A stretch of DNA of 12,809 bases from an uncultured Oscillospiraceae bacterium (lineage in GTDB: Bacteria; Bacillota; Clostridia; Oscillospirales; Oscillospiraceae), in assembly GCA_900754515.1 (NCBI GenBank), contig CAAEDD010000079.1, positions 1-12,809 on the forward strand, read 5' to 3'. Within the stretch, counting starts at the first letter, position 1. Each line of letters begins with the position of its first letter. The notes beneath the pieces were generated by a model. That model did not search any database. It was given only the letters and a program-made list of their open reading frames with translations, and had not been told where the DNA came from. Shown piece after piece: positions 5,455 through 12,809 of the stretch. Made by a program: the position numbers and the translations under genes.

Positions 5455-6507
5455 ATGAACGCAGAATTTTTTGAAGCCGTAGAGGATATCGAAAAAGAGA
5501 AGGGCATACCCAGAGCCTATATGTACGACAAAATAAAGCAGGCTATGCTGGCTGCATTCCGCCGTGATAATCCCGAGTGCGAGGACAATGTGGAGATCAT
5601 CCTGGACGAGGATAAAAAACGCATAGAGATGAATGTGAACAAGACCATAGTGGATCAGGTTGAGGATCCCAGTCACGAGATTATCCTTGAGGCGGCCAAA
5701 AAGATAAGCCGCCGGGCCAAGGTCGGCGACACTATCGGTGTGCCTGTAGAGACAAAGAAGTTCGGCCGCATTGCCGCTCAGGCCGCAAAGCAGGTCATTA
5801 TTCAGGGTATTCGTGAGGCAGAGCGCGGCATCATATACGAAGAGTTTACTTCCAAGGAGCATGAGATACTTACCGGCGTGGTCTCTCACGTAGAGCCGAG
5901 AAACGGAAGCGTCTCCATCCGTATATCCTCCAACAGCGAGTTTACCGAGGCTATGCTGGCTCCCAACGAGCGCATTAAGACAGAGGTGCTCAATGAGGGT
6001 GACCACATAAAGGTCTATGTAGTAGAGGTGAGAAACTCCACCCGTGGTCCCCAGGTGCTTATTTCCCGTACTCACCCCGGCCTCGTAAAGCGCCTCTTTG
6101 AATTGGAAGTGCCTGAGATATATGACGGCACTGTGGAAATAAAGTCCATAGCCCGTGAGGCGGGCAGCCGCACCAAGATGGCCGTATGGTCTGCCGATCC
6201 TGACGTGGATCCAATTGGCTCCTGCGTGGGGCCAAAGGGCGGCCGTGTGGCCAGCATCGTAAATGAGCTGGGCGGCGAAAAGATAGACATTATCAAGTAC
6301 AGCGAGGTCCCCGAGGAGTATATTGCCGCGGCCCTCTCGCCCTCAGAGGTCATCAGCGTCACAATGTTGGAGGATGGCAAGAGCTGCCGGGTAATTGTTC
6401 CGGATTCTCAGCTCTCCCTGGCTATAGGCAAGGAGGGGCAGAATGCCCGTTTGGCTGCAAAGCTCACCGGTTACAAGATAGACATCAAGCCCGAATCCGA
6501 GGCATAA
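5455..6507 (+). CDS. nusA: Transcription elongation/termination factor NusA
   Basis: A 350-residue protein that binds RNA polymerase and nascent RNA, promoting pausing and intrinsic termination. Domains in order: the polymerase-binding N-terminal domain (1-130, starting NAEFFEAVEDIEKEKGI), an S1 domain (about 136-200), KH1 (about 205-280, with GPKGGR at 259-264 and ELGGEKIDII), and KH2 (about 290-346, with the GKEGQN loop at 325-330). It stops after KH2 without the acidic repeats of the E. coli protein, as in other Firmicutes. CGGAG (5442-5446) lies eight bases before the ATG. In Bacillus subtilis, NusA is reported to control its own operon through a leader terminator, and a terminator is present at the matching place here. 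Identification is secure. Confidence 0.98.
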   Translation: MNAEFFEAVEDIEKEKGIPRAYMYDKIKQAMLAAFRRDNPECEDNVEIILDEDKKRIEMNVNKTIVDQVEDPSHEIILEAAKKISRRAKVGDTIGVPVETKKFGRIAAQAAKQVIIQGIREAERGIIYEEFTSKEHEILTGVVSHVEPRNGSVSIRISSNSEFTEAMLAPNERIKTEVLNEGDHIKVYVVEVRNSTRGPQVLISRTHPGLVKRLFELEVPEIYDGTVEIKSIAREAGSRTKMAVWSADPDVDPIGSCVGPKGGRVASIVNELGGEKIDIIKYSEVPEEYIAAALSPSEVISVTMLEDGKSCRVIVPDSQLSLAIGKEGQNARLAAKLTGYKIDIKPESEA

Positions 6508-6525
6508 GAAAAGGAGGCGGCAGTT

Positions 6526-6798
6526 ATGGAAAAGAAAATACCTATGCGGCAATGCCTTGGCTGCCGCGAAATGAAGCCTAAAAAGGAGCTTATCCGTGTG
6601 GTCCGTTCTCCGGAAGGGGAGATCAGCCTGGATTTCAGAGGCAAGGCTTCCGGACGTGGCGCATACATTTGCCCTGATGGAGTCTGCCTGAAAAAAGCAA
6701 TAAAGGCAAAGGCTCTGGAGAGAGCTTTCTCCACCAACATCCCGCCGGAAATCTATGAAAGGCTTCAGGAGCAGATGGAGGGCGGCAAGGATGGATAA
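6526..6798 (+). CDS. ylxR: YlxR family RNA-binding protein (RNase P modulator RnpM)
   Basis: A 90-residue protein of the YlxR/DUF448 family. Both hallmarks are present: RQCLGCREMKPKKELIRVV (8-26) and GRGAYICPDGVC (43-54). Two cysteine pairs (10/13 and 49/54) could bind a metal. The B. subtilis homologue has been described as a protein that binds the RNase P RNA and modulates its activity (RnpM); that role is taken from the family, not from this sequence. AAGGAGG (6511-6517) gives a strong ribosome site, 18 bases after the nusA stop region. The gene overlaps the start of ylxQ by eight bases, indicating translational coupling. Confidence 0.95.
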   Translation: MEKKIPMRQCLGCREMKPKKELIRVVRSPEGEISLDFRGKASGRGAYICPDGVCLKKAIKAKALERAFSTNIPPEIYERLQEQMEGGKDG

Positions 6799-7222
6799 GA
6801 TACTCAGTATGCTGGGCATGATGCGCCGGGCTAATGCCATCCAGATAGGGGAGACCAATGCAGGCTCTGCCGTTCGTGGCGGGAAAGGAAAGCTGCTGCT
6901 TCTGGCGGCAGATGCTTCTGACAATGCCAAAAGCAGAGCTGAAGGCTTTGCGCGGGGCAGGAATGTAACAACCGTGCCTTTGCCTTATACTAAGGAAGAC
7001 ATATCCGCTGCAGTTGGCGTCAGCGGGTGTTCCATGGCGGCTGTGACGGACCTGGGGTTTGCAAACGCCGTTATGAAGGCCCTCTCGGAGGCTCAGCCGG
7101 ATGTATATTCGGCAGCTGCCGAAGAGGTGGAAGAGCGTTTCCAAAAGGCGCAGCGGAGGAAAAAAGAGGCCGCTGCCCACGAGAGGAACAAGAGATTTGG
7201 AAAGAGGAGGACTAACGTATGA
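6791..7222 (+). CDS. ylxQ: YlxQ, L7Ae-family RNA-binding protein with a basic C-terminal extension
   Basis: A 143-residue protein. Residues 1-100 fit the L7Ae/L30e fold: MDKILSMLGMMRRANAI, then a stretch ending LLLLAADASDNAK (35-47), and LGFANAVMKAL (88-98) near the end. The B. subtilis relative YlxQ (also named RplGA) is about 100 residues; this one adds a helical, charged tail (about 108-143, rich in Glu, Arg and Lys, with ERNKRFGKRR near the end). Family proteins bind kink-turn RNA. The start at 6791 is preferred to an upstream in-frame start at 6755 because the fold begins there; it overlaps the ylxR stop (ATGGATAA), with GGAGGG (6777-6782) in front. The stop overlaps the infB start. Confidence 0.88.
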   Translation: MDKILSMLGMMRRANAIQIGETNAGSAVRGGKGKLLLLAADASDNAKSRAEGFARGRNVTTVPLPYTKEDISAAVGVSGCSMAAVTDLGFANAVMKALSEAQPDVYSAAAEEVEERFQKAQRRKKEAAAHERNKRFGKRRTNV

Positions 7223-9588
7223 GCATGATAAAGTACAGAATACACGAGGTGGCAAAGGATTTTAACGTATCCTCAAAGGTCATCAGCCAGATTCTTACAG
7301 ACTACGTGGCCGCCCCAAAGAACCACATGCAGGTTCTGGAAAATCATGAGCTGGACGTTATCTTCGAATATATGACCCAGCACAATCAGGTTGGCAGCCT
7401 GGAGGAGATATTTAAGGCGGTTCCCAAGGCCGAAAGCCCCAAAGCGGCTCCGGCAGCCAAGACGGAGGGAACAAAGAAAACCGAGGCTAAACCCACAAAG
7501 CCTGCTGAAAAGCCTGCCGCTCCCGCAGCGGCCGCATCCACCGAGGAGCAGGCTCCAGCAGTGGAAAAGAAGAACAAACCCCATGTTCCCCGCCAGGTGG
7601 CCGAAAAGCGTGTTGTAGATACCAGAGGCGGGGCTGCCGTCAACATTGAAAAGTATAACGAGCGCTATGATGACATGGCCGGAAATAAGGCCAACACCAA
7701 TAATATGCGCCGGGGCAACAAGGAGAAAATCCAGAGCAAATCCAAACAGCGTCCCAACCAGCAGGCTGCTTCTGCCAAGCGTCGCCAGGAGGAACGGGAT
7801 AAGATGAACCGACTCCAGCTGGAAATTGCCAAGAAGCAGCAGCTCAAGGTGGAGATACCCGACGAAATAAGTGTGGGCGAACTTGCTTCCCGCATGAAAA
7901 AGACTGCTGCCGAGGTTATAAAGCAACTCTTTAAGCTGGGTGTTTTTGCCTCAATCTCCGACGTTATCGATTATGATACAGCTGCACTGGTGGCCATGGA
8001 GATGGGCTGCAAGGTGGAGAAGGAAGTCATTGTCACCGTTGAGGAACGTCTTATTGATGACCACGAGGACAAAGAAGAAGATCTGGTCAGCCGTGCTCCC
8101 GTTGTAGTGGTTATGGGACATGTGGACCATGGTAAGACTTCTCTGCTGGACTATATACGCCATGCAAACGTGGCCTCCGGCGAGGCCGGCGGCATTACAC
8201 AGCATATAGGTGCTTATACCGTCGAGGTAAATGGCAGCCCCATAACCTTCCTGGATACTCCGGGACACGAGGCCTTTACTTCAATGCGTGCCCGCGGTGC
8301 AATGGTAACGGATATTGCTATTCTGGTAGTGGCTGCCGACGACGGCATAATGCCACAGACAATTGAGAGCATCAACCACGCCAAGGCTGCAAACATCCCG
8401 GTAGTAGTTGCCATCAACAAGATGGATACCGTGGGTGCAAATCCCGAACGCATAAAGCAGCAGCTAACCGAGTACGACCTGGTCAGTGAGGAGTGGGGCG
8501 GCGACACAATAATTTGCCCCATATCCGCCAAGACAGGCATGGGCATAGACAATCTGCTGGAGAACCTGGTGGTTCTGGCAGAAGTTATGGAGCTGAAGGC
8601 CAATCCAAACAGAGCCGCCAAAGGTGCAGTTATCGAGGCAAGACTGGACAAGGGCCGTGGCCCCATTATGACCGTTCTGGTGCAAAACGGCACACTGAAA
8701 CTGGGCGATATAATTATTGCAGGAACTGCTGTGGGCCGCGTGCGTACGATGATAAACGACAAGGGCCAGAGAGTCACCGAGGCTGGTCCCTCCACCCCCG
8801 TGGAGATATCAGGCTTGTCTGAAGTACCCAGCGCAGGCGACACTTTCAACGCTGTGGCAGACGAACGCATGGCCAGGGAACTTGCCGAAGAGCGCCGGGT
8901 GAAGATGATGAACAACAGTCTGGGCGGTACCAAGAAGGTGAGCCTGGAAGATCTGTTCAGCCAGATACAGGCCGGCGAGATGAAGACTCTGAACATCATA
9001 GTGAAGGCCGATGTTCAGGGCTCCGCCGAGGCCGTCAAAACATCACTGGAGAAGATATCCAACGACGAGGTGAGAGTCAAAGTCATCCACAGCGCCGTGG
9101 GTGCCATTAACGAGTCCGACGTTATGTTGGCTGCCACTTCCGGGGCAATCATCGTGGGCTTCAATGTGCGTCCGGATAATGCCGCCAGGGATAATGCCGC
9201 CCGCAACAAGGTCGATATCCGTATGTATCGTGTCATCTATGACTGCATAAACGAGATAGAGGCCGCCATGAAGGGCATGCTTGCTCCCAAGTATAAGGAA
9301 GTCATTATCGGTCATGCCGAGGTCAGGGAAACTTACAAGGTGTCTAAGGTGGGCACCGTCTGCGGCTGCTACTGCACCGACGGCAAGATACAGCGCGGCT
9401 GCCAGGTTCGTGTGCTCAGGGACAATATCGTTATCCATGAGGGCGAGCTGGCTTCTCTGCGCCGCTTTAAAGACGACGTTAAGGAAGTAGCCAGCGGCTA
9501 CGAGTGCGGCATGCAGATAGAGAAATTCAACGATGTCAAGGTGGGAGACATCATCGAGTGCTTCGTAATGGAGCAGATAAACGGATAA
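7219..9588 (+). CDS. infB: Translation initiation factor IF-2
   Basis: A 789-residue GTPase that brings initiator fMet-tRNA to the 30S subunit and promotes 50S joining. Domains: an N-terminal IF2N module (about 1-52), a low-complexity Ala/Pro/Lys linker (70-205), a second IF2N module (about 210-265), then the GTPase domain with G1 GHVDHGKT (300-307), G2 GGITQH (324-329), G3 DTPGH (346-350), G4 NKMD (400-403) and G5 SAK (436-438). Domains II, III and the C-terminal fMet-tRNA-binding domain follow (LKADVQGSAEAV-like block at 592-606; GTVCGCY at 712-718). GAGGAGG (7204-7210) lies eight bases before the ATG, which overlaps the ylxQ stop as ATGA. Identification is secure. Confidence 0.99.
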   Translation: MSMIKYRIHEVAKDFNVSSKVISQILTDYVAAPKNHMQVLENHELDVIFEYMTQHNQVGSLEEIFKAVPKAESPKAAPAAKTEGTKKTEAKPTKPAEKPAAPAAAASTEEQAPAVEKKNKPHVPRQVAEKRVVDTRGGAAVNIEKYNERYDDMAGNKANTNNMRRGNKEKIQSKSKQRPNQQAASAKRRQEERDKMNRLQLEIAKKQQLKVEIPDEISVGELASRMKKTAAEVIKQLFKLGVFASISDVIDYDTAALVAMEMGCKVEKEVIVTVEERLIDDHEDKEEDLVSRAPVVVVMGHVDHGKTSLLDYIRHANVASGEAGGITQHIGAYTVEVNGSPITFLDTPGHEAFTSMRARGAMVTDIAILVVAADDGIMPQTIESINHAKAANIPVVVAINKMDTVGANPERIKQQLTEYDLVSEEWGGDTIICPISAKTGMGIDNLLENLVVLAEVMELKANPNRAAKGAVIEARLDKGRGPIMTVLVQNGTLKLGDIIIAGTAVGRVRTMINDKGQRVTEAGPSTPVEISGLSEVPSAGDTFNAVADERMARELAEERRVKMMNNSLGGTKKVSLEDLFSQIQAGEMKTLNIIVKADVQGSAEAVKTSLEKISNDEVRVKVIHSAVGAINESDVMLAATSGAIIVGFNVRPDNAARDNAARNKVDIRMYRVIYDCINEIEAAMKGMLAPKYKEVIIGHAEVRETYKVSKVGTVCGCYCTDGKIQRGCQVRVLRDNIVIHEGELASLRRFKDDVKEVASGYECGMQIEKFNDVKVGDIIECFVMEQING
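7787..7806 (+). promoter_or_regulatory. Possible internal ribosome site and start for a short IF-2 form
   Basis: AGGAGG (7787-7792) precedes the in-frame ATG of Met196 (7804-7806) by 11 bases. Starting there would give a 594-residue IF-2 lacking the first IF2N module and most of the linker. Short IF-2 forms from internal starts are known in E. coli and B. subtilis. The spacing here is longer than optimal and the SD-like bases also encode Gln-Glu-Glu, so this is only a candidate. Confidence 0.25.
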
Positions 9589-9599
9589 TAAAGTATGAT

Positions 9600-9628
9600 G
9601 CATAGGCGCTTTTGATGAGCGCCTATGC
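9600..9628 (+). other. Perfect 11-bp hairpin between infB and rbfA
   Basis: GCATAGGCGCT (9600-9610) and AGCGCCTATGC (9618-9628) are exact reverse complements around a TTTGATG loop. No T-run follows, so it is not a standard intrinsic terminator. It fills most of the only sizeable gap within the operon and ends eight bases before the rbfA ribosome site. It may be a processing site or an RNA-stability element. Confidence 0.7.
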
Positions 9629-9647
9629 CGGTATGCAGGAGAAATAA

Positions 9648-10019
9648 ATGTCATCAAATAAGCTTGCACGAACAAACGACGATATACAGCGGGTCATGTC
9701 ATCTCTGCTGCGCAATGTAAAAGACCCCAGAGTCCAGCAGGGGATGATAAGCGTAACCCGTGTGGAGACCACCGGGGATCTGCACTATTCCAAGATATGG
9801 CTGTCTGTAATGGGAATGAAGGACGAAAAGGAGTTCAAAAAAGGCCTGAAGTCTGCTTCCGGCTGGCTCAGACGGGAGCTGGGCAGCGCCATGAATCTGC
9901 GCTATACCCCGGAACTGGTTTTTGAGATAGATCACAGCATTGAGTATGGCGCCCACATAAGTCAGGTCATAAACTCTCTGGATATAAAACACGACGAAGG
10001 TGAGAGCGATGAACTATAA
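9648..10019 (+). CDS. rbfA: 30S ribosome-binding factor RbfA
   Basis: A 123-residue single KH-type domain protein, normal length, that binds 30S precursors and helps mature the 5' end of 16S rRNA. Family blocks are visible: VKDPRVQQGMISVTRVETTGD (25-44 region), a WLSV strand (51-54), the helix GWLRRELGSAMNLRYTPEL (72-90) and FEIDHSIEYGAHI (92-104). AGGAG (9637-9641) is six bases before the ATG. Its last 11 bases overlap nrnA. Directly after infB, as in B. subtilis except that ylxP is absent. Confidence 0.97.
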   Translation: MSSNKLARTNDDIQRVMSSLLRNVKDPRVQQGMISVTRVETTGDLHYSKIWLSVMGMKDEKEFKKGLKSASGWLRRELGSAMNLRYTPELVFEIDHSIEYGAHISQVINSLDIKHDEGESDEL

Positions 10020-10944
10020 GCAGTGTGCAAAGACTCTGCTGGGGCATGAGAACCTCCTTATTCTGACCCACAGAAATCCCGACGGCGATACAATGGCTTC
10101 CGCTGCCGCTCTGTGCAGCGCATTGAGGAGGGGGGGGAGGACTGCCTGCCTCTACCACAACCCTCAGGTAAATGATAAGCTGCGGCCTTTTGTTGAGGAA
10201 TATTTTGCCCCAGCGGGATATAAGTACAAATACGTGGTAGCGGTGGATATTGCCACCGAGGGACTGCTGCCCCAGGGTTATGAGGGAATGGTCAACTTAT
10301 GTATAGACCACCATCCAACCAACAGCCACTACGCCGGTGCAGATCTGGTGCGCCCGGAGAAATCTTCCTGTGCTGAGGTGGTGATGGAACTAATACAGAA
10401 CATTAATACCGAGATTACAAAGGAAGAGGCAACCCTTTTATATATCGGATTGAGCACCGACACCGGATGCTTCCAGTATGCCAACACAAATGCCGCGACA
10501 ATGCGTGCGGCGGCTGAACTTTTGCGCTTTGGCGCAGACAACGCAATGGTTAACCTTCGCTTTTTCCGCAAGGTCTCAAGGGCTAGACTTATGCTGGAGA
10601 GCATGATATACGCGGGTATGGACTATTACAGGGACGGCAGAATAAGCGTAGCCACCGTCACTCTTGATATGATGGAAAAGGCGGGAGCCACGGAGGACGA
10701 CTGCGACGATCTGGCGGGACTTGCGGGCCGTGCCGAGGATGCAGTGGTCAGTATCACCATCAAGGAGCAGGGAGACGGAAACTGCAAAATTTCCGTGCGC
10801 TCCAACCCTGAGGTCAGCAGCAGCGATATCTGTGCAGTGTTCGGCGGAGGCGGCCACGCCATGGCCGCAGGCTGCACCATAATGGGTACTCCCCAAATGG
10901 CTAAGGAGCTATTACTCCAGGTCATCGACGAGGTCTGGAAATGA
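10009..10944 (+). CDS. nrnA: DHH/DHHA1 phosphoesterase, NrnA-type nanoRNase / pAp phosphatase
   Basis: A 311-residue protein. The DHH domain carries the manganese-binding motifs: HRNPDGD (21-27) for motif I, Asp80 in VVAVDIA, the name-giving Asp100-His101-His102 in CIDHHP, and Asp151 in LSTDTGCFQY. The DHHA1 substrate-binding domain ends with FGGGGHAMAAG (278-288). NrnA degrades two- to five-base RNAs and dephosphorylates 3'-phosphoadenosine 5'-phosphate. The frame can also start at a GTG (10000), but I prefer the ATG at 10009 because GAAGGTGAG (9996-10004) then lies at proper spacing. It overlaps rbfA by 11 bases and truB by four (ATGA). Its position between rbfA and truB is common in Clostridia. 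A run of eight G (10130-10137) lies within codons 40-43. Confidence 0.94.
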   Translation: MNYKQCAKTLLGHENLLILTHRNPDGDTMASAAALCSALRRGGRTACLYHNPQVNDKLRPFVEEYFAPAGYKYKYVVAVDIATEGLLPQGYEGMVNLCIDHHPTNSHYAGADLVRPEKSSCAEVVMELIQNINTEITKEEATLLYIGLSTDTGCFQYANTNAATMRAAAELLRFGADNAMVNLRFFRKVSRARLMLESMIYAGMDYYRDGRISVATVTLDMMEKAGATEDDCDDLAGLAGRAEDAVVSITIKEQGDGNCKISVRSNPEVSSSDICAVFGGGGHAMAAGCTIMGTPQMAKELLLQVIDEVWK

Positions 10945-11810
10945 ACGGTATCCTGCTTATAGACAAGGAACCGGACTGGACCAGCAACGACGTGGTTGCA
11001 AAGCTGAAGGGAATTTTGCACCAGCGGCGCATAGGTCACTCAGGTACTCTGGACCCAATGGCTACCGGGTTGCTGGTGGTCTTTGTAGGGCGGGCGACGC
11101 GGGCAGTTGAGTTTGCAGAGGGCCACGACAAACGCTATCTGGCATCTTTACGCCTTGGCATTGATACGGATACGCAGGACACCAGCGGTACCGTACTGGA
11201 GCGCCGTCCGGTGTCCGTCAACAGGGATGAGCTTGAAGCTGCGCTGAACAACTTTAAGGGAGAGCTGGAACAGATACCTCCAATGTATTCTGCCATAAAA
11301 CACAAGGGCAGACCTCTTTACGAGATTGCAAGAAAAGGCGGCCAGGTGGAGCGAAAAGCCAGAAAAATCACCGTCTACGATATATCCGTTACGGGAGAGC
11401 AGGAGGGGGACTATCTCCTGGATATCCGTTGTTCCAAGGGAACTTATGTGCGTACCCTGTGCCACGACCTGGGCCAGGCTCTGGGATGCGGCGGCTGCAT
11501 GAGCAGCCTGCGCCGCGTGGAGGCAGGACAATTCAAAGTGGAAAACGCCTATAAGCTATGCCGTGTGCAGGAATATGCGGATATGGACAGGGCGGAGGAA
11601 CTGCTGCTGCCTGTGGACACCCTTTTTCAGCAGCTTGGAAGCTGTACCGTGAATGCCGACCAGGAGAAAAGACTCCGCTGCGGCAATGAAGTTGTCATGG
11701 ACATTGCCGCCGGAGACTATCGCGTTTATTCCACCGGTGGTGAATTTCTCATGCTGGGCCATGTGGAAAATGGAATATTGAAAACCATAAAAAGTTTTTT
11801 TGAAGTTTAA
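10941..11810 (+). CDS. truB: tRNA pseudouridine(55) synthase TruB
   Basis: A 289-residue enzyme that converts U55 in the T-loop of tRNAs to pseudouridine. The catalytic Asp38 is in the signature GHSGTLDPMATGLL (32-45). Other family blocks: KRYLASLRLGIDTDTQD (64-80), IPPMYSAIKHKGRPLYEIAR (112-131) and KGTYVRTLCHDLG (166-178), with conserved Tyr66 and Arg171. The C-terminal part (about 235-289) matches the small PUA-like tail. Its ATG overlaps the nrnA stop; GAGG (10930-10933) is seven bases upstream, so coupling to nrnA translation is likely. Identification is secure. Confidence 0.98.
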   Translation: MNGILLIDKEPDWTSNDVVAKLKGILHQRRIGHSGTLDPMATGLLVVFVGRATRAVEFAEGHDKRYLASLRLGIDTDTQDTSGTVLERRPVSVNRDELEAALNNFKGELEQIPPMYSAIKHKGRPLYEIARKGGQVERKARKITVYDISVTGEQEGDYLLDIRCSKGTYVRTLCHDLGQALGCGGCMSSLRRVEAGQFKVENAYKLCRVQEYADMDRAEELLLPVDTLFQQLGSCTVNADQEKRLRCGNEVVMDIAAGDYRVYSTGGEFLMLGHVENGILKTIKSFFEV

Positions 11811-11820
11811 GAGGTCAGAT

Positions 11821-12720
11821 ATGTCAGATAAAAAGAGAGTTATTGCACTGGGTTTTTTTGATGGTGTCCATGTGGGACACGGGGCGCTGTTGGAAAAGAC
11901 CAAGGAGAGGGCCTGGGAGAATTCGCTGAGTCCAGCTGTGCTTAGCTTTGATGTTCATCCGGACAACCTGGTTTTCGGGAAAGAGACCCTGCTTATAAAC
12001 AGTGCTGAGGACAGAACTGATATCATTCGCCGCATATATGGAATAAATGATGTGGTGTTCCTCCACTTCAACCGGGAGCTTATGCAGATGCCCTGGCAGG
12101 AGTTTATTGAAAAAATCATATCTGAACTCAACATTGGCTGGATAGTTGTAGGTCATGATTTTTGCTTCGGCTACAAAGGCGAGGGCACTGCACTGCGCCT
12201 GAAGGAATATTGCGGTGTCCATGGCATAGGCTGCGATATTATTCCCCCGGTGATGATAGACGGACGGGTGGTAAGCTCAACCTACATCCGCAGCCTCATT
12301 GCCGAAGGAGACATGGAACAGGCGCACAGATATCTGGGACACCCCTATTTTCTAACGAATACCATCTGTTCAGGCTATCACCTGGGCACGAAGATGGGCA
12401 CGCCCACCACAAATATATTCTTCCCTGATGGTGTTCTGGTGCCCCGTCACGGCGTCTATGTAACAAGGATCATTTTACAGGACGGCAGCAGCTATGCCGC
12501 CGCTACTAATGTTGGAGTAAGGCCGACGGTGTCCAGCAGCAACCGGGCCAATGTGGAGAGCCATATAATTGGCTTTTCAGGAAATCTCTACGGGCAAAGG
12601 GCAAGAGTGGAGTTCTATTCTTTTATAAGGCCTGAAATGAAATTTGATGATGTGGATGTCCTGTCACGGCATATAAAGCAGGACACGGAGACTGCCAGAA
12701 ATTACTTTATTCAAACTTAA
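11821..12720 (+). CDS. ribF: Bifunctional riboflavin kinase / FAD synthetase RibF
   Basis: A 299-residue cytoplasmic enzyme that phosphorylates riboflavin to FMN and adenylates FMN to FAD. The N-terminal FMN adenylyltransferase domain shows GFFDGVHVGH (11-20) with the HxGH nucleotide motif, VVGHDFCFG (109-117) and SSTYIR (152-157). The C-terminal flavokinase domain shows MGTPTTN (192-198), NVGVRPTV (230-237) and the E246..NLYG (255-258) block. In most relatives the kinase motif reads GFPTAN, so Thr for Phe and Thr for Ala are mild changes that keep the core PTxN. The ATG at 11821 is preferred to the in-frame 11800 start because GAGG (11811-11814) is correctly placed and the domain starts there. 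It begins 10 bases after truB. Confidence 0.97.
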   Translation: MSDKKRVIALGFFDGVHVGHGALLEKTKERAWENSLSPAVLSFDVHPDNLVFGKETLLINSAEDRTDIIRRIYGINDVVFLHFNRELMQMPWQEFIEKIISELNIGWIVVGHDFCFGYKGEGTALRLKEYCGVHGIGCDIIPPVMIDGRVVSSTYIRSLIAEGDMEQAHRYLGHPYFLTNTICSGYHLGTKMGTPTTNIFFPDGVLVPRHGVYVTRIILQDGSSYAAATNVGVRPTVSSSNRANVESHIIGFSGNLYGQRARVEFYSFIRPEMKFDDVDVLSRHIKQDTETARNYFIQT

Positions 12721-12755
12721 TCAGGCGTTCATATTTTTATTAAATATTTGTGATA

Positions 12756-12772
12756 GATTCGTTAGTAGAATC
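12756..12772 (+). other. Small hairpin upstream of the last gene
   Basis: GATTC (12756-12760) and GAATC (12768-12772) could pair around a seven-base loop. There is no following T-run, so this is not a terminator. The 69-base gap after ribF shows no clear terminator and no convincing promoter, so read-through into the next gene is possible. Confidence 0.2.
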
Positions 12773-12789
12773 ATATGGGAGGTATTGAT

Positions 12790-12809
12790 ATGCCTGAAAA
12801 TGAAAATAA
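12790..12809 (+). CDS. Start of an unidentified gene (truncated by the window end)
   Basis: An ATG at 12790 follows GGGAGG (12777-12782) by seven bases, a strong ribosome site. Only six full codons are visible (Met-Pro-Glu-Asn-Glu-Asn), too few to name a family. They do not resemble the start of RpsO (ribosomal protein S15), which follows ribF in B. subtilis. Confidence 0.6.

Noticed and set aside
5419..6075. Antisense open frame (218 codons) opposite nusA
   Set aside because: Shadow of nusA coding bias; no ribosome site or family resemblance.
8214..8999. Long antisense open frame (261 codons) opposite infB
   Set aside because: It mirrors the codon pattern of infB, has no recognisable domain, and lies entirely within a secure essential gene.
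9174..9201. Tandem 13-base repeat (GGATAATGCCGCC, period 15) in infB, encoding a repeated Asp-Asn-Ala-Ala-Arg
   Set aside because: Against the B. subtilis IF-2 sequence as I remember it the segment has the same length, so it is not a duplication insert; probably chance codon similarity.
1..12809. Mobile element, prophage, CRISPR array, defence or toxin-antitoxin system, tRNA or rRNA gene
   Set aside because: No transposase, integrase, spaced identical repeats, cas genes or RNA gene signatures were seen; the gene content is core chromosomal.

Overview
The window is ordinary chromosome from a Firmicute, most likely a gut-type member of the class Clostridia (Oscillospiraceae-like). Evidence for this: strong AGGAGG-type ribosome binding sites; a short NusA without C-terminal acidic repeats; a lipobox lipoprotein; frequent ATA isoleucine codons in moderately GC-rich DNA (by eye, not computed); and the Gram-positive gene order rimP-nusA-ylxR-ylxQ-infB. 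I see no rRNA, tRNA, CRISPR array, insertion sequence or phage gene. The family or genus assignment is inference.

Left part (1-4777), four stand-alone genes. An alpha/beta hydrolase (monoacylglycerol-lipase type, cut by the window edge) reads leftward. Diverging from it is a Nudix hydrolase that ends at a good intrinsic terminator. Next comes a 704-residue lipoprotein in which a beta-propeller-like N-terminal half precedes an ABC-type solute-binding domain, with no permease nearby. After that is a membrane-anchored, VanY-like D-alanyl-D-alanine carboxypeptidase behind a near-consensus promoter.

Right part (4843-12720), one long translation and RNA-maturation operon, all on the plus strand: rimP, nusA, ylxR (rnpM), ylxQ (L7Ae-like), infB, rbfA, nrnA, truB, ribF. 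Genes are packed or overlapping (ATGA junctions at ylxQ/infB and nrnA/truB). The products work together: RimP and RbfA mature the 30S subunit, IF2 starts translation, NusA controls RNA polymerase pausing and termination, YlxR and YlxQ are RNA-binding proteins, NrnA finishes RNA decay, TruB modifies tRNA U55, and RibF makes FMN and FAD. A new gene begins at 12790 and runs off the window.

The most interesting signal is regulatory. The best promoter for the operon (4843-4871) is followed, before rimP, by a perfect intrinsic terminator (4899-4926), as expected for transcription attenuation, plausibly NusA autoregulation. An inverted repeat lies inside that promoter, and an open frame in phase with rimP runs through the terminator. 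I found no convincing undescribed multi-gene system here.
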